Origin: Galbitalea sp036491035
GTDB lineage: Bacteria > Actinomycetota > Actinomycetes > Actinomycetales > Microbacteriaceae
DNA length: 27,312 nt
Assembly: GCA_036491035.1 (NCBI GenBank)
Contig: DASXCU010000096.1
Coordinates: 1 to 27,312, forward strand
Direction of reading: 5' to 3'
Numbering within the stretch: the first letter of the stretch is position 1; the number at the start of each line of letters is the position of its first letter. This document shows positions 1-8,012 of the stretch, piece after piece. A program made the translations under genes and the position numbers. A model generated the notes under the pieces. The model saw nothing but the letters and a program-made list of their open reading frames with translations. It was not told the DNA's origin and searched no databases.

Positions 1-1
1 C

Positions 2-1138
2 GCGGACGGCGTACGAATTCCCGGTAGCACGGTGAAGCAGACAGACCCGGTCAACGGCGGCACACTGCAGACCACCATCGACCGGGATCTGACCTACCAG
101 GTGGATCAAGCCATCTCCGCCCAGGCGCAGAAGCTCGGGGCGCCATGGGCAACCGCGCTCGTGGTGCGCGTCGCGGACGGCCACGTCATGGCGATCGGAG
201 ACTATCCGGCGGTCGATCCGAATGACCCGGGTGCCACTCCCGGGGGTAACCAGGGCTCGCTCGCGCTGACGCAGCAGTATGAGCCGGGATCGACGTTCAA
301 GGGCATGAGCGCCGCCGCCCTCATCGACGCGGGAACGATCACTCCGACGACGCCGGTCACGGTGCCGTCTGTCCTGCGCCTGTCCAACGGTGGCTACATC
401 AAGGACTCGTTCAGCCACGGAACCCTGCACTACACAACGGCGGGCGTGCTCGAGAATTCGTCCAACATCGGTATTTCGCTCCTCTCCGAGGGCCTCAGCG
501 CCAAACAGCGCTACAACTACATGGTGAAGTTCGGGGTCGGGCAGAAGACCGCCATCGACTTCCCGGGCCAGGCATCCGGATACCTGACCAAGCCGCCGTG
601 GGACGTCGTCACCACCAAGTCGGTGGAGTTCGGGCAGGGCGTCAGCGCGACATCCGCCCAGGTCGCGCAGATCTACGAGACGATCGCCAACCACGGCGTG
701 CGCGAGCCGCTCACACTGGTGCAGAAGTGCACGGCTCCGGACGGCACGGTCACCGATACCCCCAACCAGTCGCCGACACGCGTGGTTTCCGCGAAGGCCG
801 CCGACGAGGTGCGCGGGATGCTCGAAACCGTCGTCTCCGGCGGTCCGGTCGGCTCGCTGCTGCGCATCCCCGGATACCGCATCGCCGCAAAGACCGGCAC
901 CGCACAGGTGGCGAAGCCCGGCGGAGGCGGATACGGCAAGGACTACATCATCTCCGTCGCGGGAATGATCCCGGCCGAGAACCCGCAGTACGTGGTCGTG
1001 ACCACCTTCGGCCCGACTACGCTAGGGTCGTCAACCGGTGCCGCCCCCGCATTCAAGAACGTGATGCTGGATGTCATCGAGAGATATCGGATTCCGCCGT
1101 CGACCACGCCGGCGCCCTACGTCCAGACCACCTGGTGA
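2..1138 (+). CDS. ftsI: Penicillin-binding protein FtsI (septal transpeptidase), 5' truncated by window edge
   Basis: This is the C-terminal part of the class B penicillin-binding protein that cross-links septal peptidoglycan as the transpeptidase partner of FtsW. The reading frame is open from base 2 with family-like sequence (ADGVRIPGST...), so the GTG at base 32 is not the true start; the start lies upstream of the window. All three penicilloyl-transferase motifs are visible: the nucleophile motif STFK at 290-301, SSN at 458-466 and KTGT at 890-901. The N-terminal cytoplasmic tail, transmembrane anchor and dimerisation domain are mostly outside the window. murE follows 45 bases downstream and the next genes are all lipid II or septal wall genes, which fits the ftsI slot of a dcw cluster. 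Paralogous class B PBPs exist in actinomycetes, but the position makes FtsI by far the best call. Confidence 0.96.
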   Translation, partial: ADGVRIPGSTVKQTDPVNGGTLQTTIDRDLTYQVDQAISAQAQKLGAPWATALVVRVADGHVMAIGDYPAVDPNDPGATPGGNQGSLALTQQYEPGSTFKGMSAAALIDAGTITPTTPVTVPSVLRLSNGGYIKDSFSHGTLHYTTAGVLENSSNIGISLLSEGLSAKQRYNYMVKFGVGQKTAIDFPGQASGYLTKPPWDVVTTKSVEFGQGVSATSAQVAQIYETIANHGVREPLTLVQKCTAPDGTVTDTPNQSPTRVVSAKAADEVRGMLETVVSGGPVGSLLRIPGYRIAAKTGTAQVAKPGGGGYGKDYIISVAGMIPAENPQYVVVTTFGPTTLGSSTGAAPAFKNVMLDVIERYRIPPSTTPAPYVQTTW

Positions 1139-1183
1139 TCTCCGCACCACCCCCGCGGCAGCCAGGATCAGAAAGAGGATTGC

Positions 1184-2731
1184 GTGACCGATCGGACCCC
1201 ACCGGTCCTTCGCCCCGAGCATCCGCAGGCACGATCGCTTGCCGGCCTCCTCGAGGAGTTCGGCCTCGATGTGCTCGGTTCGCCGGATGGCGTGGAGATC
1301 AGCGGAGTGACTCTCAGCACGGGCGACGTGCACCCCGGTGACCTGTTCGTCGGGATCCACGGTGCGCACGGCCACGGTGCGACGTACGCGGCGGCGGCAC
1401 GTGAGGGCGGCGCCGTCGCACTGCTGACCGACCCCGAGGGCGCCGAGATCGCAAAGGACGCCGGACTCCCGGTCGTGGTCGTCCCGTCACCGCGGGAGGC
1501 GCTGGGGGAGATCTCGGCCTGGGTGTACCGCACCGCCGATCATCCGCCCCTCCTGTTCGGGACCACCGGAACCAACGGCAAGACATCCACGTCCTACCTG
1601 CTCGAGGGGATCCTTCGACAGCTCGGTCTCGTCTCCGGGCTCAGCTCGACATCGGAGCGGCACATCGGCGACCTCTCCGTCGTCTCTCGACTCACGACGC
1701 CGGAGGCCAGCGAGATGCACGCGCTGCTCGCGCGGATGCGGGAGAGCAAGGTCCGCGCCGTCGCTGTCGAGGTCAGCGCCCAGGCCCTGTCGCGCAATCG
1801 AGTGGACGGCATCGTGTTCGACGTCGTCGCCTTCACCAACCTGAGCCACGACCACCTCGACGACTACGCCGACATGGAGGAGTACTTCCAGGCGAAGCTC
1901 GCGCTGTTCGACCCGGAGCGGGCCCACCGCGGTGTGGTTTCGCTCGACACCGCCTGGGGACAGCGCGTCGTCGACGCGGCGCGGATCCCGGTCACGACCA
2001 TCTCGGCCACGCCCGGCGTCGAAGCCGAGTGGACCGTGACGATCGGCGACGAGAAGGCCGCGTACACGGAGTTCACCCTGACCGGCCCCGAGGGCCGCTC
2101 GCTGACGACGCGAGTGCCCTTGATCGGCTGGCACATGGCGGCCAACGCCGCACTCGCCATCGTCATGCTCGTCGAGGCCGGCTTCGAGCTCGAGGCCATC
2201 GGGCACGCGCTCGATGAGGACGGCGGCATCATCGCCTACCTTCCGGGGCGCACCGAGCGCGTCTCGGGCGATCGCGGCCCATCCGTCTACGTGGACTTCG
2301 GTCACAGCCCGGATGCCTTCCTGAACACTCTCGCGGCGGTGCGGAAGTTCACCCCCGGCCGCACGATCATGCTGTTCGGCGCGGATGGCGACCGGGACGC
2401 CTCGAAGCGGCTCGAGATGGGACGCATCGCGGCCGACGGCTCGGACCTCCTGGTGATCACCGACCACCACCCGCGATTCGAGAACGCGGCATCCATTCGC
2501 AAGGTCCTTCTCGAGGGCGCCGCTCTCGCCGAACACCAGCCGCAGCAGATCCTCGAGGTGAGCCCGCCCGAGGCCGCCATTCGCGCCGCCGTGAATCTCG
2601 CCACGGAGGGCGACTCGATTCTCTGGGCCGGGCCCGGTCACCAGGACTACCGGGACATCGAAGGCGTTCGCACCCCGTACTCGGCCCGTGACGAGGCGCG
2701 CGCCGCGCTCCGAGAGGCAGGCTGGGCGTGA
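1184..2731 (+). CDS. murE: UDP-N-acetylmuramyl-tripeptide synthetase MurE
   Basis: MurE adds the third residue, usually a diamino acid, to UDP-MurNAc-L-Ala-D-Glu in the cytoplasm, using ATP. The 515-residue product has the Mur ligase order: an N-terminal UDP-sugar binding domain, the central ATPase domain with P-loop GTNGKT at residues 129-134, and the C-terminal domain. The segment YFQAKLALF fits the carbamylated-lysine region. The GTG start is supported by GAAAGAGGA at 1171-1179. The motif that recognises the incoming amino acid is unusual: where meso-diaminopimelate enzymes carry DNPR, this protein has DHHPRFE at residues 427-433. The added residue may therefore not be meso-DAP, which would fit Microbacteriaceae with diaminobutyrate, ornithine or lysine in the wall; this is inference. 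Its stop overlaps the murF start by 4 bases. Confidence 0.96.
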   Translation: MTDRTPPVLRPEHPQARSLAGLLEEFGLDVLGSPDGVEISGVTLSTGDVHPGDLFVGIHGAHGHGATYAAAAREGGAVALLTDPEGAEIAKDAGLPVVVVPSPREALGEISAWVYRTADHPPLLFGTTGTNGKTSTSYLLEGILRQLGLVSGLSSTSERHIGDLSVVSRLTTPEASEMHALLARMRESKVRAVAVEVSAQALSRNRVDGIVFDVVAFTNLSHDHLDDYADMEEYFQAKLALFDPERAHRGVVSLDTAWGQRVVDAARIPVTTISATPGVEAEWTVTIGDEKAAYTEFTLTGPEGRSLTTRVPLIGWHMAANAALAIVMLVEAGFELEAIGHALDEDGGIIAYLPGRTERVSGDRGPSVYVDFGHSPDAFLNTLAAVRKFTPGRTIMLFGADGDRDASKRLEMGRIAADGSDLLVITDHHPRFENAASIRKVLLEGAALAEHQPQQILEVSPPEAAIRAAVNLATEGDSILWAGPGHQDYRDIEGVRTPYSARDEARAALREAGWA

Positions 2732-4128
2732 TCCGGCTGAGTCTCGCCGAGATCGCCACGATCGTCGGCGGTCGCCTCGTCGCGATCGTTCCGGAGACCT
2801 CGACGGTGTACGGTCCCGTCCATACCGATTCACGCCTGGTCGGCCCCGGCGCGATCTTTTTCGCACTCCCGGGCGACGAGACCGATGGAGCCCTGTTTGC
2901 TCCCGCCGCCGTCGATGCGGGGGCCGCACTGGTCGTCGCGGAGCGCGAGCTCGAGCTGAAGGCCCCCCTCATCGTCGTGGAGAACGGCGTCGTCGCGCTT
3001 GCCGCGTTGGCCGCCGAGGTCGTCGCCCGCGTTCGCGCCCAGGGGACCCTATCCGTGGTCGCGATCACGGGGTCCAACGGCAAGACCACCACCAAGAACC
3101 TGCTCCGGGCGATCCTCGGCAGCCAGGCGCCAACCGTGGCGCCGCAGGGATCGTTTAACAACCACGTCGGCGCGCCGATTTCGATGCTGGGCATCGACTA
3201 CGACACGCGATACCTCGTCGTCGAGATGGGGGCCAGCGGCGCGGGCGAGATCGCTCGCCTGGTCGCCATCGCGAAGCCCGACATCGGCGTCGTGCTCAAG
3301 GTGGGGCTCGCCCACGTGGGGGAATTCGGCGGCATCGACGCCGTGCAGCGGGCCAAGAGCGAGATGGTGACCGACCTTCCGGCCACCAGCGTTGCCATCC
3401 TGAACGTTGATGACGATCGCGTTGCGGCGATGGCGGAGCTGACCGAGGCGAGCGTTCGCTGGTTCGGGCTGTCCGCGAACGCCGGCGTCCGCGCCGAAGA
3501 CATCGAGGCGACCGCGTCCGGGACCCGGTTCACACTCGTGATCGACGGCGAGCGAACGCCCGTCCAGCTACGCATCCTCGGCGAGCACCACGTGATGAAC
3601 GCCCTGGCCGCGCTGTCGGTCGCGCACGAGCTCGGGATCGGTCGCGGGGACGCGATCACCGCGATCGAGGCCGTCACGAGGGCCGAGCGCTGGCGGATGG
3701 AGCTGCTGCTGCCCGAATCCGGTGCGATCGTGATCAACGATGCATACAACGCGAGCCCGGATTCGATGGCCGCGGCACTCAAAACCCTGGCCCAGGTTCG
3801 CGGCGAAAACGACCGAACGATCGCGGTACTCGGCGAGATGGCGGAGCTGGGGGAGTACTCCGACGAGGAGCACGATCGCATCGGCCGGCTCGTGGTTCGG
3901 CTCAACATCCGCAAACTCATCGTCGTCGGTCACGGGGCTCGACACATCCACAACGCAGCCGGGCTCGAGGGTTCCTGGGACGGAGAGTCTGTGTTCGTGT
4001 CTACCGCGGAGGAGGCATACGATTTGCTGAGTGAAGACTTGGGCACCGGGGATATCGTGCTCGTGAAATCATCCAAGGCGGCTAACCTGCGGTTCCTCGG
4101 CGATCGCCTCGGCGGGGTTACCGCGTGA
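2728..4128 (+). CDS. murF: UDP-N-acetylmuramoyl-tripeptide--D-alanyl-D-alanine ligase MurF
   Basis: MurF attaches the D-Ala-D-Ala dipeptide to complete the UDP-MurNAc-pentapeptide. The 466-residue protein shows the Mur ligase fold: an N-terminal domain with HTDSRLVGPGAIFFALPG (the conserved DSR...G.lF.al.G pattern), the P-loop GSNGKTTTKN near residue 114, the FNNHVGAPISMLG motif, GEHHVMNALAALSVA in the ATPase/C-terminal hinge, and NDAYNASPDSM in the C-terminal domain. Length is normal for the family. The GTG start sits in a GTGA overlap with the murE stop, so translation is probably coupled and no separate Shine-Dalgarno is needed. The downstream mraY starts in another GTGA overlap. Confidence 0.96.
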   Translation: MIRLSLAEIATIVGGRLVAIVPETSTVYGPVHTDSRLVGPGAIFFALPGDETDGALFAPAAVDAGAALVVAERELELKAPLIVVENGVVALAALAAEVVARVRAQGTLSVVAITGSNGKTTTKNLLRAILGSQAPTVAPQGSFNNHVGAPISMLGIDYDTRYLVVEMGASGAGEIARLVAIAKPDIGVVLKVGLAHVGEFGGIDAVQRAKSEMVTDLPATSVAILNVDDDRVAAMAELTEASVRWFGLSANAGVRAEDIEATASGTRFTLVIDGERTPVQLRILGEHHVMNALAALSVAHELGIGRGDAITAIEAVTRAERWRMELLLPESGAIVINDAYNASPDSMAAALKTLAQVRGENDRTIAVLGEMAELGEYSDEEHDRIGRLVVRLNIRKLIVVGHGARHIHNAAGLEGSWDGESVFVSTAEEAYDLLSEDLGTGDIVLVKSSKAANLRFLGDRLGGVTA

Positions 4129-5264
4129 TCGGCCTCCTTGTCGGCGCGGGATTCTCGCTCGCGTTCACCCTCTTCCTGACGCCCGTCTTCGCGCGCCTGT
4201 TCCGGCGACTCGGCTGGGGACAGTTCATCCGGGACGACGGTCCGCAGAGCCACCACTCGAAGAAGGGCACGCCCACGATGGGCGGCATCGTGTTCATCGT
4301 CGGGTCGGGCCTCGGCTATCTGGTCGGCCATCTGGCCGAGCGCCGAATTCCCGCGATCGCGGGACTCATGATCTTCTTCCTGATGGTCGGGATGGGCGTC
4401 GTCGGATTCGTCGACGACTTCCTGAAGACCCACCGCCAGCGCAGCCTTGGCCTCGGCGGCTGGGCCAAGATCGCAGGCCAGGTCATTGTCGCGTCGGTCT
4501 TCGCCGCGATTGCGCTCAACTTCGGCGACGCGGACGGGCTGACTCCGGCCGGGTTCGCGGCGACGCCCACCAAGGCCGCCGAGGTGTTCATCTCCGCGGT
4601 CCGGGACATCCCCTGGCTGAACTTCATGACGTTCGGCGTCGTGATCGGTGGGATCCTGTTCGCGCTTTGGTCGACCATCATGATCGTCAGCGCATCGAAC
4701 GGTGTGAACGTCGCCGATGGCCTCGACGGACTCGCGACGGGCGCGTCGATCTTCGTCTTCGCGGCCTATGTCTTCATCGGCTACTGGGAGTCGCTGCAGT
4801 CCTGCTTCAACAACGCGCGACTGCTCGATCCGAACGCAGCGCCATTCTGTTACACCGTTCGAGATCCGTTGGACATCGCCGTCGCCGCCGCCTGTATCAC
4901 CGGCTCGCTGATCGGATTCCTGTGGTGGAACACGTCTCCGGCCCAGATCTTCATGGGCGACACGGGTTCACTCGCACTGGGTGGCGCACTCGCCGGGTTC
5001 GCCATCCTCAGCCGCACGGAGCTCCTGCTGATCATCATCGGCGGCCTGTTCCTCATCGTCACGGGGTCGGTGATCGTTCAACGTGTGTACTTCAAGATCA
5101 CTCACGGTAAACGGATCTTCCTGATGAGTCCTCTGCATCATCATTTCGAGTTGAAGGGATGGGCCGAAGTCACGGTCGTGGTGCGGTTCTGGCTGATCTC
5201 TGCCATCTTTGTCGCGCTCGGCGTCGGCCTGTTCTATCTCGAGTGGATCACGCGCGCATCGTGA
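4125..5264 (+). CDS. mraY: Phospho-N-acetylmuramoyl-pentapeptide-transferase MraY
   Basis: MraY transfers phospho-MurNAc-pentapeptide from UDP to undecaprenyl phosphate, forming lipid I in the cytoplasmic membrane. The 379-residue protein is strongly hydrophobic with about ten membrane segments. Family signatures are clear: SHHSKKGTPTMGGIVF near the N-terminus, the acidic DDFLKTHRQRSLGL loop, NGVNVADGLDGLATG, MGDTGSLALGGAL, and the C-terminal HHHFELKGW histidine motif. These carry the magnesium and nucleotide-binding residues of the family. The GTG start overlaps the murF stop by 4 bases; the stop in turn overlaps the murD start. The loop around residues 210-245 contains extra residues including two cysteines (QSCFNNARLL and PFCYTV), which could form an outside disulphide; that is speculative. 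Confidence 0.97.
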   Translation: MIGLLVGAGFSLAFTLFLTPVFARLFRRLGWGQFIRDDGPQSHHSKKGTPTMGGIVFIVGSGLGYLVGHLAERRIPAIAGLMIFFLMVGMGVVGFVDDFLKTHRQRSLGLGGWAKIAGQVIVASVFAAIALNFGDADGLTPAGFAATPTKAAEVFISAVRDIPWLNFMTFGVVIGGILFALWSTIMIVSASNGVNVADGLDGLATGASIFVFAAYVFIGYWESLQSCFNNARLLDPNAAPFCYTVRDPLDIAVAAACITGSLIGFLWWNTSPAQIFMGDTGSLALGGALAGFAILSRTELLLIIIGGLFLIVTGSVIVQRVYFKITHGKRIFLMSPLHHHFELKGWAEVTVVVRFWLISAIFVALGVGLFYLEWITRAS

Positions 5265-6790
5265 CGGATGCGGCTTCCCGGATTTCCGGCCTTACCAGCT
5301 GGCACGCCGACTGGACGGGGCTGCGCGTCGCCGTACTCGGCCTCGGGGTGTCCGGGTTTGCCGTCGCTGACACGCTCGTCGAGCTCGGCTCACAGGTGCT
5401 GGTCCTCGCCTCGTCGGCCCGGCCCGAGCAGCGGCAATTGCTGGATGTGATCGGCGGCCGTTTCGTCGAGACCAACCTCGAGAGCGTCCCAACCGAGTTG
5501 ACCGAGTTCGACCCGGAGTTGATCGTGGTGTCGCCCGCGTTTCACCCCGATGCCGCACCGCTCGCGTGGGCGACCGAATCCGGCGTCCCGATCTGGGGAG
5601 ACATCGAACTGGCATGGCGCGTTCGCGACAAGGTCACACCGGTTGCCGAATGGATCCTGGTAACTGGCACGAACGGTAAGACCACGACGACCCAGCTGGC
5701 CGCGCACCTGCTCGAGGCGGACGGCAAGCGGGTCGCCGCCGTCGGGAACATCGGCGTACCGGTACTCGACGCCGTGCGCTATCCGAGCGGCTTCGACGCC
5801 CTGGTTGTCGAACTCTCGAGCTACCAGCTGCACTGGCTCGGTCGGACGCCCGAGGGCACCCTGTCACCGTGGGCGAGCGTCTGCCTCAACCTCGCGGATG
5901 ATCACCTGGACTGGCACGGCTCCTTCGAGGCCTACCGGGACGCCAAAGCGAAGGTCTACACGAACACGAAGGTCGCGGCCGTCTACAACCGGGCCGACCA
6001 GGCGACGATGCAGATGGTCGAGGACGCCGAGGTCATCGAGGGTGCCCGTGCCATCGGCTTCGGCCTGGATACCCCCGGTCGAAGTGACCTGGGCGTCGTC
6101 GACGGAATCCTGTGCGACCGGGCGTTCCTCGAGGACCGGGCCAATTCCGCGTTGCCGTTGACGACGATCGAGGAACTCGCCGAGGTCGGACTCGGCGCAC
6201 CGCACAGCGTCGCGAATGTGCTTGCCGCATCCGCTCTCGCCCGATCGTTCGGGGTTTCCCCGACGATCATCCACGACGCCCTGCAGACCTTCCAGCTCGA
6301 CGCGCACCGCACGGAGGTCGTTGCCACTCGGAACGGGATCGTGTGGATCGACGACTCGAAGGCGACCAACCCGCACGCGGCGGCGGCGTCGCTGCGAGCG
6401 CATCCCTCGATCGTCTGGATCGCGGGTGGGCTGCTGAAGGGCGTCGACGTCGACGAGCTGGTCCGCGCTCACTCATCGCGGCTGTCGGCGGCGATTCTCA
6501 TCGGCCAGGACCGCTCGGCGCTGCGTTCGGCATTCGAGCGACACGCGCCCGCCGTTCGGCTGATCGAGGTCGACGAGACCGAAACTAGGGAGGTGATGCC
6601 GTCGGCCGTTCGGCACGCGCTGGCGCTTGCTGCGGCCGGGGACGTCGTGTTGCTCGCACCGGCAGCAGCATCAATGGACCAGTTCACCGACTACAAGGAC
6701 CGGGGCGAGCAGTTCGCGGCGGCCGTTCGCCGGGCACTGGAGGGAACACAGGATGACGACGACACGGCCGCAGAGGACTCCGCGGGCTGA
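5261..6790 (+). CDS. murD: UDP-N-acetylmuramoylalanine--D-glutamate ligase MurD
   Basis: MurD adds D-glutamate to UDP-MurNAc-L-Ala in the cytoplasm. I chose the GTG at 5261 because it forms the same GTGA overlap with the mraY stop seen at other junctions here and leaves a normal N-terminus (VAVLGLGVSGFA is the Rossmann-like UDP-binding motif). An in-frame upstream extension into mraY is open but reads as mraY shadow. The ATPase P-loop is GTNGKTTT, followed by VVELSSYQL, NLADDHLDWHG with the catalytic-region histidine, and the C-terminal DDSKATNPHAA motif. At 509 residues it is somewhat longer than the E. coli enzyme, ending in an acidic tail (QDDDDTAAEDSAG). Its last 38 bases overlap ftsW. 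Confidence 0.95.
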   Translation: MTDAASRISGLTSWHADWTGLRVAVLGLGVSGFAVADTLVELGSQVLVLASSARPEQRQLLDVIGGRFVETNLESVPTELTEFDPELIVVSPAFHPDAAPLAWATESGVPIWGDIELAWRVRDKVTPVAEWILVTGTNGKTTTTQLAAHLLEADGKRVAAVGNIGVPVLDAVRYPSGFDALVVELSSYQLHWLGRTPEGTLSPWASVCLNLADDHLDWHGSFEAYRDAKAKVYTNTKVAAVYNRADQATMQMVEDAEVIEGARAIGFGLDTPGRSDLGVVDGILCDRAFLEDRANSALPLTTIEELAEVGLGAPHSVANVLAASALARSFGVSPTIIHDALQTFQLDAHRTEVVATRNGIVWIDDSKATNPHAAAASLRAHPSIVWIAGGLLKGVDVDELVRAHSSRLSAAILIGQDRSALRSAFERHAPAVRLIEVDETETREVMPSAVRHALALAAAGDVVLLAPAAASMDQFTDYKDRGEQFAAAVRRALEGTQDDDDTAAEDSAG

Positions 6791-8012
6791 TCCGCGCGAT
6801 CCCTCGGCCGTTGCCGACGATTCTCCGCGCCGATCCGGCGGCGCGACCGCGAGGGTTGTCGTCCAGCGGGTATTCGGCGCCGAGACCAGCAATTTCTTCC
6901 TGCTCCTCGGCACCACCATCTTCCTCGTCGCGTTCGGGCTCGTCATGGTGCTCTCGTCATCGTCGATCGAGGACGGCGCCAGCAAGGGGCACGACTTCTT
7001 CAGCTCGTTCAGCAGGCAGGGCCTGTACGCGCTGATCGGCATCCCGCTCCTGCTGATCTCGTCGCGGATGCCCATCGGTTTCTGGAAGAAGTGGGCATGG
7101 CCAGCGGTGGTCGGCACCTCGGTGCTGCAGCTGCTCGTGTTCGTGCCGGGTATCGGTTTCTCATTCCAGGGCAACAGCAACTGGATCCGCATCGGGTCGT
7201 TCACGGCCCAGCCGTCCGAGCTCGTCAAGCTCGCCATCATCCTCTGGGTTTCCTGGATCCTTGCTCGCAAACAGAGTCTGCTGGGCGACTGGAAGCACGT
7301 CTTCCTGCCCATCGCGCCGGTCGCCGGTGTCGCGATCGGATTCGTGCTCCTCGGCAAGGACCTGGGAACGGCGCTCATCATGGGCGCGATCGTGCTCGGG
7401 TGCCTGTTCTATGCCGGAGTGCGACTGCGCATCATCGGTGTCGCGATTATCGCCGCGTCGCTCGTGGCCCTGGTCTTCACCCAGGTCGGATCTTCCCGAA
7501 CGAGTCGCATCAGTGCCTGGCTGAGCGGATGCTCCCGGGCGTCCGACTTCCGGGTCGACTGCTGGCAGACGGTACATGCCTGGTGGGGAATCGCCTCCGG
7601 CGGTGTTTTCGGTTCCGGGCTCGGTGAATCCAAGGTCAAGTGGAGCTGGCTGCCGGACGCCGACACCGACTTCATTTTTGCGATCATCGGCGACGAGCTC
7701 GGTCTCATCGGGGCCGCAGTCGTCCTCATCCTCTTCGTCCTGCTGACCATCGCGTTCGTCCGCATCATCCGCACCACCACCGACCCGTTCGCGAAGATCG
7801 TGACGAGCGGCGTGATGGTGTGGCTGATCGGCCAGGCGTTCGTGAACATCGCGGTCGTTCTCGGCTTCCTGCCGGTACTCGGAGTTCCCTTGCCGCTCAT
7901 CTCCGCGGGAGGGTCATCCCTCATCGGTTCGCTCGTCGCTATCGGCGTTGTGCTGTCGTTCGCGCGACATCAGCCGCAGCCGAAGACCGAAAACGAGCCG
8001 GTCGAGCGGTGA
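6753..8012 (+). CDS. ftsW: Septal peptidoglycan glycosyltransferase FtsW (SEDS family)
   Basis: FtsW polymerises lipid II at the septum together with FtsI. The ATG at 6753 is preferred because GGAGGGA lies at 6738-6744 with good spacing and the protein then begins with a short, basic, disordered cytoplasmic tail. The open frame continues upstream inside murD, but that part looks like shadow. The 419-residue product has about ten membrane helices and SEDS signatures: GNSNWIRIGSFTAQPSELVK, LLGKDLGTALIM, LPDADTDFIFAIIGDELG and PLPLISAGGSS. The extracellular loop motif, typically HTDFIF or HNDFIF, reads DTDFIF here, keeping the aspartate considered catalytic. Position between murD and murG is the classical ftsW slot. 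RodA is the alternative paralogue, but context favours FtsW. Confidence 0.95.
   Translation: MTTTRPQRTPRADPRDPSAVADDSPRRSGGATARVVVQRVFGAETSNFFLLLGTTIFLVAFGLVMVLSSSSIEDGASKGHDFFSSFSRQGLYALIGIPLLLISSRMPIGFWKKWAWPAVVGTSVLQLLVFVPGIGFSFQGNSNWIRIGSFTAQPSELVKLAIILWVSWILARKQSLLGDWKHVFLPIAPVAGVAIGFVLLGKDLGTALIMGAIVLGCLFYAGVRLRIIGVAIIAASLVALVFTQVGSSRTSRISAWLSGCSRASDFRVDCWQTVHAWWGIASGGVFGSGLGESKVKWSWLPDADTDFIFAIIGDELGLIGAAVVLILFVLLTIAFVRIIRTTTDPFAKIVTSGVMVWLIGQAFVNIAVVLGFLPVLGVPLPLISAGGSSLIGSLVAIGVVLSFARHQPQPKTENEPVER

Noticed and set aside
1487..2929. 480-codon minus-strand open frame opposite murE
   Set aside because: Arg/Gly-rich shadow frame with no domain.
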